Below are positions 26,507 through 36,850 of a stretch of 64,000 nucleotides of DNA, one piece after another. Source of the DNA: Arthrobacter sp. AFG20 (GTDB lineage Bacteria; Actinomycetota; Actinomycetes; Actinomycetales; Micrococcaceae). The DNA is taken from positions 62,001-126,000 of the forward strand of contig NZ_PJMC01000001.1 of assembly GCF_002892795.1 (NCBI RefSeq), given 5' to 3'. The position numbers and the translations under genes were made by a program. Below the pieces are notes generated by a model. The model was given only the letters and a program-made list of their open reading frames with translations, was not told the origin of the DNA and did no database searches. Numbering within the stretch: position 1 is the stretch's first letter; each line of letters begins with the position of its first letter.

Positions 26507-27745
26507 GTGAACACCCCCGAAAGCCTTCCCGTCACGCTGGACGATGTCCTTGAGGCGCAGAAGCTGCTGGACGGGATTATTGCGCGGACCCCGGTGGAGT
26601 CCTCCCGGGCCTTGGGGCGCATGGTGGGCGGCGAAGTCTACTTCAAGTGCGAGAACCTGCAGCGCGCCGGCTCCTTCAAAGTGCGCGGCGCCTACGTGCG
26701 GATGGCGCGCCTTTCCGAATCGGACAAGAAGCGCGGCGTGGTGGCGGCTTCCGCCGGCAACCACGCGCAGGGCGTGGCCGTCGCCGCCAAGAGCCTGGGC
26801 ATCAAGGCCCGCATCTACATGCCGCTCGGCGTGGCACTGCCCAAACTCGCCGCGACACGCAGCCACGGCGCCGAAGTTGTCCTGCACGGACACAACGTGG
26901 ATGAAGCCCTTGCAGAGGCCCAGCGTTATGCCGACGACACCGGCGCGGTCTTCGTCCACCCCTTCGACAACGTGGACGTCGTGGCCGGCCAGGGCACCCT
27001 GGGGCTGGAGATCCTGGAGCAGGTGCCCAACGTCGACACCATCCTGATGGGCGTCGGCGGCGGTGGCCTGCTGGCCGGCGTCGCGGTGGCCGTCAAGGCC
27101 CGCGCCAAGGAGCTCGGCCGCGAGATCCGCATCATCGGCGTGCAGGCAGAGAACGCGGCCGCATACCCGCCGTCGCTGGCAGCGGACGCCCTGGTGCCGC
27201 TCAAGAAGGTTTCCACCATGGCCGACGGCATCGCCGTGGGCCGGCCCGGGCAGCTGCCGTTCAGCATCATCCGCGAACTGGTGGACGATGTGGTCACCGT
27301 CAGCGAAGACTCCCTGGCCCGGGCCCTGATCTTCCTGCTGGAACGCGCCAAAATGGTCGTCGAGCCTGCCGGCGCGGTGGGCGTGGCGGCCCTCATGGAC
27401 GGCAAGATCGAGAACCCCGGAACAACCGCCGTCGTCCTGTCCGGCGGCAACATCGACCCCATGCTGATGCTCAAGGTGATCCAGCGCGGCCTCTCCGCCG
27501 CCGGCCGGTACATGACCGTGCGGATGATGCTCGATGACCGCCCGGGCTCGCTCGCCACCATCGCCCGCATCATCGCCGAGAACGACGCCAACGTGACGGG
27601 CCTCGACCACACCCGCGTGGGCGGCTCCATCAGCATGGGCGACGTCTCCATCACCGTGAACCTCGAGACCAAGGGCCACGAGCACGGCGAACAGGTCCTC
27701 GGCGCTCTCCGCGCCGAGGGCTTCCAGCCGATCGTCGTGCACTAG
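26507..27745 (+). CDS. ilvA: Threonine ammonia-lyase (threonine dehydratase)
   Basis: A 412-residue PLP enzyme (fold type II) that turns threonine into 2-oxobutanoate and ammonia. The PLP lysine is K58 in AGSFKVRGAY, the phosphate-binding loop is GVGGGGLLAG, and SAGNHAQGVA is the substrate motif. Residues from about 330 form a single C-terminal ACT domain (MMLDDRPGSLATIARIIAEN). This is the short type related to catabolic TdcB and actinobacterial IlvA; sensitivity to isoleucine cannot be predicted. GTG 26507 has AAAGGAG upstream and lies 3 nt after the transporter gene. No other isoleucine genes are nearby. Confidence 0.93.
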   Translation: MNTPESLPVTLDDVLEAQKLLDGIIARTPVESSRALGRMVGGEVYFKCENLQRAGSFKVRGAYVRMARLSESDKKRGVVAASAGNHAQGVAVAAKSLGIKARIYMPLGVALPKLAATRSHGAEVVLHGHNVDEALAEAQRYADDTGAVFVHPFDNVDVVAGQGTLGLEILEQVPNVDTILMGVGGGGLLAGVAVAVKARAKELGREIRIIGVQAENAAAYPPSLAADALVPLKKVSTMADGIAVGRPGQLPFSIIRELVDDVVTVSEDSLARALIFLLERAKMVVEPAGAVGVAALMDGKIENPGTTAVVLSGGNIDPMLMLKVIQRGLSAAGRYMTVRMMLDDRPGSLATIARIIAENDANVTGLDHTRVGGSISMGDVSITVNLETKGHEHGEQVLGALRAEGFQPIVVH

Positions 27746-27753
27746 GAGACGCC

Positions 27754-28356
27754 ATGCTGGACAGCCCGGGAGAGGCACCCACCAGGCAAACGGCTGCCGC
27801 CCGCGCCAAGGGCGGGCTGCTGGTGGTGGGATCGTTCGTGGCGCTCCTGTTCGCTATCGAGCTGCTCAACACGGTGCTGCTGCACTCGCTGAACGGCGTC
27901 TTCGGGCTCAGGCCCAGAAGCGCCGACGGAATCCTTGACGTGTTCACCTTCCCGCTGCTGCACGCCAACCTCAACCACGTGCTGTCCAATGCGCTGCCGC
28001 TGGTCATCTTCGGGTTCCTGGTGTTTCTGTCCGGGCTCCGGGTCTTCCTCACGGCCGTTGCCTGCAGCTGGCTGGGCTCCGGGCTGGCCGTCTGGCTGAT
28101 CGGCGCCGGCGGGGTCACCGTGGGCTCGTCCGGCCTGGTCTTCGGCCTGTTCGCCTTTCTCCTGGTGCGGGGATTCTTCAACCGCAGCTGGTGGCAGATC
28201 CTTCTCTCGGTGGTGCTGTTCCTGGCCTACGGCAGCATCCTTTTCGGGATCATTCCGAACATCGCCGGTTACGTTTCCTGGCAGGCCCACCTTGGCGGGG
28301 CCGCGGGCGGCGTCCTGGCCGCCGTCGTTCTCCGGGCGCGGGCATCCCGGCGCTGA
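27754..28356 (+). CDS. Rhomboid family intramembrane serine protease
   Basis: A 200-residue membrane protein with six hydrophobic segments. The catalytic Ser is S126 in VGSSG and the catalytic His is H179 in QAHLGGAAGG. The upstream LLHANLNHVLSN motif holds H75 and N79 that line the active site. Such proteases cut transmembrane helices; the substrate is unknown. It has AGGAG before ATG 27754 and lies 8 nt downstream of ilvA, so the AI-2E transporter, ilvA and rhomboid may form an operon. A strong terminator closes it. Confidence 0.92.
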   Translation: MLDSPGEAPTRQTAAARAKGGLLVVGSFVALLFAIELLNTVLLHSLNGVFGLRPRSADGILDVFTFPLLHANLNHVLSNALPLVIFGFLVFLSGLRVFLTAVACSWLGSGLAVWLIGAGGVTVGSSGLVFGLFAFLLVRGFFNRSWWQILLSVVLFLAYGSILFGIIPNIAGYVSWQAHLGGAAGGVLAAVVLRARASRR

Positions 28357-28377
28357 CATCCGCCAACGCGTCTTAAA

Positions 28378-28422
28378 GCACGACGCCGGCCGTCCCCGAT
28401 AGTGGGGAGGCCGGCGTCGTGC
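28378..28422. terminator. Bidirectional terminator between rhomboid and greA
   Basis: GCACGACGCCGGCC (28378-28391) pairs with the complement ending at 28422. The stem continues 5 bp after a bulged G. TTTG follows on the plus strand and TTTAAGA on the minus strand, which suits convergent genes. Confidence 0.9.
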
Positions 28423-28451
28423 GTTTGCTGCGACCGCGGGCGGACGCGGTG

Positions 28452-28946
28452 TTAGCCCGAGTAGGGCTTGGCGGAAATGATCTCCACCGAGATGTCCTTG
28501 CCGCTGGGGGCGGTGTAGCTAAGCTTGTCGCCCTCCTTGTGACCCATGATCGCGGCACCGAGCGGGGACTTGTCGCTGAAGACGTCCAGGTCGGAGTCGC
28601 CGGCGATCTCGCGGGAACCGAGCAGGAAAGTCTCCTCGTCGCCGGCGATGCGGGCGACGACGATCATGCCGGGCTCAACGATTCCGTCGTCGGCCGGTGA
28701 CTCGCCGACGTGGGCGTCGCGGAGCAGGACGGTCAGCTGGCGGATGCGGGCCTCGATCTTGCCCTGCTCTTCCTTCGCAGCGTGGTAGCCGCCGTTCTCC
28801 TTGAGGTCGCCTTCCTGACGCGCCGCGTCGATCTTCTGGACGATTTCCGCACGGCCGGGGCCGGAAAGGTGGTCCAGCTCTGCCTTCAGGCGGTCAAAAG
28901 CTTCCTGGGTAAGCCAAGCTGCAGGCGCGCTGTTAGTGGTAGACAC
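28452..28946 (-). CDS. greA: Transcription elongation factor GreA
   Basis: A 164-residue factor that rescues backtracked RNA polymerase by stimulating transcript cleavage. The N-terminal coiled coil covers about 10-80 (TQEAFDRLKAELDHLSGPGRAEIVQKIDAARQEGDLKEN contains the acidic tip region), and the C-terminal FKBP-like domain includes SPLGAAIMGHKEGDKLSYTAPSG. The start is GTG 28946 with AGAGGAGAAG upstream. It is monocistronic, with a leader of about 100 nt. The order greA, DUF4307, mca matches Rv1080c-Rv1082 (recalled). Confidence 0.96.
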   Translation of the reverse strand: MSTTNSAPAAWLTQEAFDRLKAELDHLSGPGRAEIVQKIDAARQEGDLKENGGYHAAKEEQGKIEARIRQLTVLLRDAHVGESPADDGIVEPGMIVVARIAGDEETFLLGSREIAGDSDLDVFSDKSPLGAAIMGHKEGDKLSYTAPSGKDISVEIISAKPYSG

Positions 28947-29084
28947 GGACTTCTCCTCTAGTGGGTGTACAAGCGGTCATACAAACAAACACCCCGCCAC
29001 GGTGGCCACCTGTGGAACTCAGTAACCATCTCAGCGGGGTAAAGGTATTGATCCATTGTAGTCAATCCCGTGGAGTAAACCCAA
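28947..29084 (-). promoter_or_regulatory. Promoter and structured leader of greA
   Basis: On the minus strand TTGGGT (29084-29079), 18 nt and TACAAT (29060-29055) form a good promoter about 100 nt before greA. The leader can fold: ACCCCGC/GCGGGGT (28991-28997 with 29034-29040) closes a region that contains the perfect palindrome GGTGGCCACC (29001-29010). Confidence 0.55.
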
Positions 29085-29149
29085 TAACCAAGCGGTGTGG
29101 GTCACATGCCTTCTTCTGCTGCCGGTTTGCCGTGGGCCCCGGCTGGTTC

Positions 29150-29617
29150 CTAGGCCGCGGGCTTCGGGATCCAGCAGCTGTCCACGACGCCCGAGACGGC
29201 CTGCGATTCGGTGCGCAGGACAACCCGCTGGGCGAGGGTGCGCCCGCCGTCAGCGCTCTGGCCCTGCGCGTCCTGCTCCACCCGCGGAATGTCGACCACT
29301 TTCCAGCCGACCACGGCGAACTTAGAATCGAGCGCCTTAATGGCGCACTTGACTGCCGTGCCGGGTTCCCTCGTCACCTGGAAGTCCACCTCGGCCTGGG
29401 TGGCATCCGTGGTCCGGTAGCCGATGTCCTTGAACGTTACCGACGCCGTGGCATTGGACGTGGACACCCAGGCCAGAAAGCCCATCCCGACTGCCAGCGC
29501 CGCAATACCTGCCCAGCGCTTGCCCGTTGCGGACATCCTGCGCTTGGGACGGCCATAGCGATTGGCTAGGCTAATGTCTGCAGGCTGGGCAGTGCCCGAC
29601 TTGTCCTCGGTAGTCAC
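29150..29617 (-). CDS. DUF4307 domain-containing membrane protein
   Basis: A 155-residue actinobacterial protein of unknown function. It has a short basic cytoplasmic start, one transmembrane helix at about 36-52 (AGIAALAVGMGFLAWVS) and an extracytoplasmic beta-rich DUF4307 domain with VDFQVTREPGTAVKCAIKALD and a second Cys near the end (DSCWIP), which could form a disulfide with the first. It stands divergent from mca, as in mycobacteria (Rv1081c, recalled). The GTG start at 29617 has TAAACT 6 nt upstream and no usable Shine-Dalgarno, so it is probably leaderless. Confidence 0.9.
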   Translation of the reverse strand: MTTEDKSGTAQPADISLANRYGRPKRRMSATGKRWAGIAALAVGMGFLAWVSTSNATASVTFKDIGYRTTDATQAEVDFQVTREPGTAVKCAIKALDSKFAVVGWKVVDIPRVEQDAQGQSADGGRTLAQRVVLRTESQAVSGVVDSCWIPKPAA

Positions 29618-29629
29618 CCTTCCAGTTTA
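29618..29629 (-). promoter_or_regulatory. Leaderless -10 box of the DUF4307 gene
   Basis: On the minus strand TAAACT (29629-29624) is followed by GGAAGG and then GTG. The GGAAGG tract abuts the start, too near to act as a ribosome-binding site. Confidence 0.5.
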
Positions 29630-29701
29630 GTGGCGATCACCCGGGGAAAAATCCGGCGTCAGCATTGTAGTCAGTCCCAGGAGAAAGAGGAGCAGTCCCA
29701 G

Positions 29702-30607
29702 ATGACAGCGTCCACCAGCCAGTCGTCCGAGCTTCGCCTGCTGGCAGTCCACGCCCACCCGGATGATGAATCCAGCAAGGGCGCAGCCACCATGGCCATG
29801 TACGCCGCGGCTGGTGTGGATGTCATGGTCGCCACCTGCACGGACGGCTCACGCGGTGACATCCAGAACCCGGCCATGGAGGGCGCGCCCCATCCGAAGC
29901 GCGACATGGCCGGCGCCCGCCGCCTCGAAATGAATGAGGCCGCAAGGATCCTGGGCGTCCGGCAGCGCTGGCTGGGCTTCGTGGACTCGGGGCTGCCTGA
30001 AGGCGATCCGCTCCCGCCCCTGCCGGCCGGTTGCTTCGCGCTGCAGCCCCTGGAACGGGCCGCGGGCCCCCTCGTCAGGCTGGTCCGGGACTTCAAGCCG
30101 CACGTCATTGTCAGCTATGACGAAAACGGCGGTTACCCGCATCCGGACCACATCATGGCGCACCGGGTTGCGGTGGAGGCCTTCGAGGCCGCAGGGGACC
30201 CCGCCAGGTATCCCGGCACCGGTGATGCATGGGAGCCGAGCAAGCTCTACTACGACCGCGCCTTCAGCCCGGAACGCTTCCGTGCCCTGCACTTTGCCCT
30301 GGAGGAGGCCGGGCTCCAGTCGCCCTACGCCCAGCGCCTTGCCGCCTGGCTTGAGGCCGACGCTGAAGGGCACACTCCGCCTCCGCCCGCTCACGAAACC
30401 ACCACCCAGGTGGACTGCGGCGACTTCTTTGCAACCCGCGACGACGCCCTCCGGGCCCACCGGACGCAAGTGGACCCGCTGGGCTTCTTCTTCGCCGTGT
30501 CAGCGGAGATGCAGGCGCGCGCCTGGCCCTGGGAGGACTACACGCTGATCCAATCGAAGGTGGCCCCGGAGCTGCCGGAGAAGGATCTCTTCGCGGGGCT
30601 AAGATAG
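29702..30607 (+). CDS. mca: Mycothiol S-conjugate amidase
   Basis: A 301-residue zinc amidase of the LmbE/PIG-L fold that hydrolyses mycothiol S-conjugates to a mercapturic acid and GlcN-Ins, a detoxification route specific to actinobacteria. Zinc ligands are in HAHPDDE (H19, D22) and the HPDHIMAH motif near 142-149; TCTDGSRGD is the typical third motif. Mca is favoured over the paralogue MshB by its length and by the neighbours greA, DUF4307 and DUF255. ATG 29702 follows GAGGAG; an in-frame start at 29630 has no such site. Confidence 0.93.
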   Translation: MTASTSQSSELRLLAVHAHPDDESSKGAATMAMYAAAGVDVMVATCTDGSRGDIQNPAMEGAPHPKRDMAGARRLEMNEAARILGVRQRWLGFVDSGLPEGDPLPPLPAGCFALQPLERAAGPLVRLVRDFKPHVIVSYDENGGYPHPDHIMAHRVAVEAFEAAGDPARYPGTGDAWEPSKLYYDRAFSPERFRALHFALEEAGLQSPYAQRLAAWLEADAEGHTPPPPAHETTTQVDCGDFFATRDDALRAHRTQVDPLGFFFAVSAEMQARAWPWEDYTLIQSKVAPELPEKDLFAGLR

Positions 30608-30995
30608 AGACAAGAGACATTTTCTATCCCGCGTAGAAGAAACCGCGTAGAGCACCGTGTGGCGGCTAAACCGGCCACGGCTGCGCGCGTACCAACGGGC
30701 CAGGCGTTAGCCTACGCGGCGGACGGCGGCCCCAGCCTTGAGAAGGTTTGAACAGTGCACCATTTGCTCATCGTCCTGTCATCGTCCCCGGCACCCTCGC
30801 CGTCGCTGCGCCCCGGCCTGTCCCAGGACCAGGTCACGCCCGGCCTGCTGGGATTCCTGCTGACCGCCTTCATTGTGGTGCTCTCCGCGCTGCTGATCGT
30901 GGACATGGTGCGCCGCATCCGCCGGGTGCGGTACCGCGCCCAGGTGGAGGAGGAACGGATGGCTGCCGCCGAGGCCGCGGACATCTCCCGCGACG

Positions 30996-33174
<2,179 letters not shown>

Positions 33175-33194
<20 letters not shown>

Positions 33195-33894
33195 GGATGG
33201 CCGCGAAGTGCGCGGCAAATGCCAGCACCGTGAAGGCGTGGAACAGTTCGTGGAAGCCGAAGTGCCGGTAGCTGAAGTTGGGCTTTTTGAGCGCGTAGAA
33301 CACGGCCCCGGCGATGTAGAGGGCTCCGCCGACGCAGATGAGCAGCGCCGCCGGGACGCTCGCCGCGAAAAAGGCGGGCAGGTAGAAGAGGGACCCGCAG
33401 CCGAGGCCGATGTAGATGGGCACGTACAGCCACCTGGGTGCGTCCGTCCACAGCAGCCGGAACAGCACGCCCAGGATGGCGGCGGACCAGATCAGCCAGA
33501 GCAGGAACTCCGCTGTCGGCCTGGCCAGAAGGCTCCACGCAAGCGGCGTGTAGCTGCCGGCGATCACCAGCATGATGTTGGTGTGATCCAGCCGTTTGAG
33601 GACGCGTTTGACCCCCGGGGACCAGTTGCCGCGGTGATACACAGCGCTGATGCCGAACAGCAGGACACCCGTGAGGGCGTAGATGGCGGACGTGATCTTG
33701 CGGTCCGCGGTTGGCGCCACCGCAACCAGGACGATCCCGGCAGCCAGGGCGAACGGCGCGGTGATCGTGTGGATCCATCCCCGCCACTTGGGCTTGATCG
33801 TCAGCAGTTCCGCGATGTGTGCCGCGACGTCATCCACGGCGGTGGGCTCTGCCTTCGACGGCTCCGGTCCGCCGTCCTGGGCGTTGCTTTTCAT
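33175..33894 (-). CDS. PAQR / hemolysin III family membrane protein
   Basis: A 239-residue seven-helix membrane protein. The PAQR metal-site motifs are present: SAVYHRGNW in helix 2, RLDHTNIMLVIAGSYTP, and the C-terminal FHELFHAFTVLAFAAHF with two or three His. Members of this family are proposed zinc-dependent lipid hydrolases; the name hemolysin III is historical and does not show toxin activity. It is convergent with the DUF255 gene and divergent from the prenyl transferase gene, as in Rv1084-Rv1086 (recalled). Confidence 0.9.
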
Positions 33895-33939
33895 GTCATC
33901 CAGAATAACCTACGGTACAGTAAGTTACTCTTCGGTAAC
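33895..33939 (-). promoter_or_regulatory. Leaderless promoter with inverted repeats upstream of the PAQR gene
   Basis: On the minus strand TATTCT ends 7 nt before ATG 33894. Upstream lie AACCTAC-GGTACA-GTAAGTT (33907-33926), a near-perfect inverted repeat, and GTTAC-TCTTCG-GTAAC (33924-33939), which overlap each other and the -35 region. Confidence 0.45.
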
Positions 33940-34057
33940 GTCTTCCTGCTGGGTACCTGCCGCTCCTTCGGTGGGGCGTCGGACCGCCACCTGCACGCGG
34001 CCGCAGCCTCCGGGCGGTAGCCTAGGACTTGCACAAAAGTCGTACAGAGGAAGTCAG

Positions 34058-34831
34058 GTGAGTGTCCGGATGGAATGGCCCGGGTTCCTCTATGGCTTCT
34101 ACGAGCGCAAGCTTCTCCGCTCCCTGGAGCCGGAGCGGATCCCCCGGCACATCGGCGTGATGGTGGACGGCAACCGGCGCTGGGCCCGGCAGTTCAATGC
34201 CCCCACGAGCCAGGGCCACCAGGCCGGCGCGGACAAGATCCATGAGTTCCTTGGCTGGTGCCAGGAGCTGGGCGTCAGGGTGGTCACCCTGTATATGCTC
34301 TCCACCGACAACATGAACCGATCCGGCGAAGAGCTTGACCTGCTCATGGGCATCATCGCCAACACCTTGGACCGCCTCGACGAAGACGCCGACATTTCGG
34401 TCCACGCCATGGGTGCCCCGGAGCTGCTCCCCGACTACCTGGCGGAGCGCCTGACCACGCTCACGGCCCGGACGCCGGTGCGGGAGAAGCTGCACGTGAA
34501 TGTGGCGGTCGGCTACGGCGGCCGGCGCGAGATCGTGGACGCGGTGCGCGAGCTGCTGCACGATGCCGTGGCGCACAAGGCGGACATCAGTGAACTGGCC
34601 GACTCCCTGAGCGTGGAGGACATCTCGCGCTTCCTCTATACCCGCGGCCAGCCTGATCCGGACCTGGTCATCCGGACTTCCGGCGAGCAGCGGCTCTCAG
34701 GTTTTCTGATGTGGCAGAGCGCCTACAGCGAATTCTACTTCTGCGAGGCCCTGTGGCCGGCCTTCCGGAAGGTGGATTTCCTTCGCGCCCTGCGCGACTA
34801 CGCCGGCAGGCAACGGCGCTTCGGTTCCTAA
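34058..34831 (+). CDS. Isoprenyl (cis-prenyl) diphosphate synthase, UppS family
   Basis: A 257-residue cytoplasmic transferase that condenses isopentenyl diphosphate units with cis geometry. The catalytic Asp is D37 in MVDGNRRWAR; further motifs are the YMLSTDNMNR region, GYGGRREIVDA and RTSGEQRLSGFLMWQSAYSEFYF. From its place next to the PAQR gene it is probably the orthologue of Rv1086, which makes short-chain (2Z,6E)-farnesyl diphosphate, rather than the decaprenyl enzyme; this is inference from synteny. GTG 34058 is chosen because GAGGAAG lies 5 nt upstream. Longer open frame upstream is not coding. Confidence 0.9.
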   Translation: MSVRMEWPGFLYGFYERKLLRSLEPERIPRHIGVMVDGNRRWARQFNAPTSQGHQAGADKIHEFLGWCQELGVRVVTLYMLSTDNMNRSGEELDLLMGIIANTLDRLDEDADISVHAMGAPELLPDYLAERLTTLTARTPVREKLHVNVAVGYGGRREIVDAVRELLHDAVAHKADISELADSLSVEDISRFLYTRGQPDPDLVIRTSGEQRLSGFLMWQSAYSEFYFCEALWPAFRKVDFLRALRDYAGRQRRFGS

Positions 34832-34840
34832 CCGTTGTCG

Positions 34841-34895
34841 GCGTGCGTTGGCGGCCCTACGGGCCGCACCTTTGGGCCGCCGTCGTGCACGCTTT
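34841..34895 (+). terminator. Possible terminator of the prenyl transferase gene
   Basis: GGCGGCCC/GGGCCGCC (34850-34857 with 34874-34881) and GCGTGC/GCACGC (34841-34846 with 34887-34892) make an interrupted 14-bp stem followed by TTT. Confidence 0.5.
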
Positions 34896-34954
34896 GGCCG
34901 CCGCCGTTCACGCCAAATTCACATGCCGGCAACAGGAATCGCCGGAAGAAGACG

Positions 34955-34983
34955 TTGGAAATTAGTTCGGGGCGAATTACGTT
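34955..34983 (+). promoter_or_regulatory. Candidate promoter for the PIN-PhoH gene
   Basis: TTGGAA (34955-34960), a 17-nt spacer and TACGTT (34978-34983) lie in the gap before the small open frame at 35030. Transcription would start near 34990 and give a leader of about 145 nt. The gap 34832-35135 holds nothing else clear besides the terminator and this small open frame. Confidence 0.45.
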
Positions 34984-35029
34984 GAATCCATCAGCAGGCA
35001 AACCGCCGGCTGATCGGGGAGGCCAGTAC

Positions 35030-35101
35030 ATGGAGCGATTCTTCGCACCGGTTGTATGGGAGGCCGGATCCGGCCTCGTGGCCGAGCCGCCTCACCACTA
35101 A
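35030..35101 (+). CDS. Candidate 23-residue leader peptide before phoH
   Basis: ATG 35030 is preceded by GGGGAGG at ideal spacing and opens a 23-codon frame (starting MERFFAPVV, ending EPPHH) that stops at 35099-35101, 34 nt before the PIN-PhoH start. Its second half contains the perfect 18-nt palindrome GAGGCCGGATCCGGCCTC (35070-35087). A strong ribosome-binding site in a non-coding leader is unusual. In mycobacteria a small gene (phoAT) precedes phoH2 and is reported as an antitoxin, but I see no sequence similarity that could be tested at this length. A leader peptide controlling phoH is the other reading. Confidence 0.45.
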   Translation: MERFFAPVVWEAGSGLVAEPPHH

Positions 35102-35135
35102 CAATTCCGGGCAGCGCCCCGGGGCTGGAGTCGAT

Positions 35136-36572
35136 GTGGCTATTTCTGAACAACTGCCCGACGTCATCACGGACAAGGGTGAGAAGGCTACCTCTCGCGC
35201 CAAGCGAGCCAATTCAAAGACCGGTGCGGACACGCAAGACGCCGCAGCCGGTCTTGCTGTTTCCGGCCCACAGACTGAATCCCAGCCAGCAGTCTCCACT
35301 TTCGTCATCGACACCTCGGTGCTGCTCTCCGACCCCCGCGCCCTGCTGCGATTCGCAGAGCACGAAGTCATTGTGCCGATCGTGGTGATCACCGAACTTG
35401 AAGGGAAGCGGCATGACCCCGAACTCGGCTACTTCGCACGGAAGGCGCTCCGGCTCCTTGATGACCTCCGCATCCAGCACGGCGGGCTGAACCGGCCCAT
35501 CCCGCTGGGCGACGCCGGCGGTACGCTCATGATCGAGATGAACCACATCTCGGCCGACGTCCTGCCGGCCGGGTTCCGCGGCGGGGACAACGACAGCCGC
35601 ATCCTCGCCGTCGCAAAGAACCTCTCCAACGAGGGGCGCAACGTCACCGTGGTGTCCAAGGATCTCCCCATGCGGGTCAAGGCCTCGGCCATGGGTCTGC
35701 TGGCCGACGAATACCGCAACGAGCTCGTCAAGGACTCCGGCTGGACCGGCGTCGCCGAGATCGATGCCAGCGACGAGGAGATCTCCACGCTCTACGGGCA
35801 CGAACCGGTCTTCATCCCGGCGGCTGCAGAGATGCCGGTCAACACCGGCCTTGTGGTGCTCTCCAGCCGCGGCTCGGCGCTCGGCCGTGTCGGAGCCGAC
35901 AAGCAGGTCCGCCTGGTCAAGGGGGACCGCGACATTTTCGGCCTCCACGGGCGCTCCGCGGAGCAGCGGCTCGCCATCGACCTGCTGATGGACCCCGCGG
36001 TGGGCATCGTGTCCCTGGGCGGGCGCGCGGGCACCGGTAAGTCGGCCCTTGCCCTGTGTGCCGGCCTGGAGGCGGTGCTGGAACGCCGCGAGCACCGCAA
36101 GGTGATCGTCTTCCGTCCGCTCTTCGCGGTAGGCGGCCAAGAGCTCGGCTACCTGCCGGGCTCGGAGCAGGAAAAGATGAACCCCTGGGCGCAGGCGGTT
36201 TTCGACACCCTGGGCGCGCTCGTGAGCCAGGAGGTAGTGGAGGAGGTCATGGACCGCGGCATGCTGGAGGTCATGCCGCTGACCCACATCCGCGGACGCT
36301 CCCTGCACGACGCCTTCGTGATCGTGGACGAGGCCCAGTCGCTCGAAAAGAACGTCCTGCTGACCGTCATGAGCCGGATCGGGCAGAACTCGAAGATCGT
36401 CCTCACCCATGACGTTGCCCAGCGCGACAACCTCCGGGTCGGCCGGCACGACGGCATCGCAGCCGTCGTCGAAACCCTGAAGGGCCACCCGCTCTTCGGC
36501 CACATCACCCTTACCCGTTCCGAACGCTCGCCCATCGCTGCGCTCGTTACGGACCTCCTCGAGGGGGCGTAA
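35136..36572 (+). CDS. PIN-PhoH fusion protein (PhoH2-type RNA helicase/ribonuclease)
   Basis: A 478-residue two-domain protein. After a polar start of about 50 residues, the PIN nuclease domain (about 53-195) shows the acidic residues D59 (VIDTS), E87 (ITELEG) and D151/D153 (GDNDSRIL). The PhoH ATPase domain (about 265-475) has Walker [10 protein letters not shown] at 295-303, Walker B VIVDEAQS, and SKIVLTHD. PhoH2 of M. tuberculosis (Rv1095) unwinds and cuts RNA. GTG 35136 is chosen for the GGAG 5 nt upstream; the track frame starts earlier without conservation. It ends at a perfect 19-bp hairpin. Confidence 0.93.
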   Translation: MAISEQLPDVITDKGEKATSRAKRANSKTGADTQDAAAGLAVSGPQTESQPAVSTFVIDTSVLLSDPRALLRFAEHEVIVPIVVITELEGKRHDPELGYFARKALRLLDDLRIQHGGLNRPIPLGDAGGTLMIEMNHISADVLPAGFRGGDNDSRILAVAKNLSNEGRNVTVVSKDLPMRVKASAMGLLADEYRNELVKDSGWTGVAEIDASDEEISTLYGHEPVFIPAAAEMPVNTGLVVLSSRGSALGRVGADKQVRLVKGDRDIFGLHGRSAEQRLAIDLLMDPAVGIVSLGGRAGTGKSALALCAGLEAVLERREHRKVIVFRPLFAVGGQELGYLPGSEQEKMNPWAQAVFDTLGALVSQEVVEEVMDRGMLEVMPLTHIRGRSLHDAFVIVDEAQSLEKNVLLTVMSRIGQNSKIVLTHDVAQRDNLRVGRHDGIAAVVETLKGHPLFGHITLTRSERSPIAALVTDLLEGA

Positions 36573-36578
36573 CTCCAT

Positions 36579-36623
36579 CGGGGCGCCGTTGCCGCGGCTG
36601 AGTTCCGCGGCAACGGCGCCCCG
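36579..36623 (+). terminator. Terminator of the PIN-PhoH gene
   Basis: CGGGGCGCCGTTGCCGCGG (36579-36597) is perfectly complementary (19 bp) to 36605-36623 with the loop CTGAGTT. It starts 6 nt after the stop codon. The U-tract is poor. Confidence 0.8.
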
Positions 36624-36629
36624 CCGTCG

Positions 36630-36799
36630 TTGGTTGAGCTTGTCGAAACCAAACCCGAAGGGCGCGCTTGCCGTTGGTTGAGCCTGCCGAAACGAGTGAG
36701 ACCGCCGGGCGACGTCGTTTTGCCCAATGTGGCCGCTTAGTGCGGGATTCCGCGGCCCTTTTTGGTAACGCGTGGGTGGGTGCCAAGCCAAGCTCAACC
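36630..36799. repeat. Cluster of GGTTGAGC repeats
   Basis: TTGGTTGAGCTTGTCGAAAC at 36630-36649, a second copy at 36673-36696 (GGTTGAGCCTGCCGAAACG core), and an inverted half copy CAAGCTCAACC at 36789-36799 fill the 278-nt gap after phoH. The same motif is familiar as a dispersed repeat in actinobacterial genomes. I see no gene in this gap. Confidence 0.7.
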
Positions 36800-36850
36800 G
36801 GCGGGAATCTCCAGGAGGGGCCCCGCCCTATGCTGCTGCGGGCGCCGCCG

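Noticed and set aside
34835..35101. 88-codon frame before phoH as a full gene
   Set aside because: Its first part crosses a likely terminator and promoter and has poor codon character. Only the last 23 codons have a ribosome-binding site.
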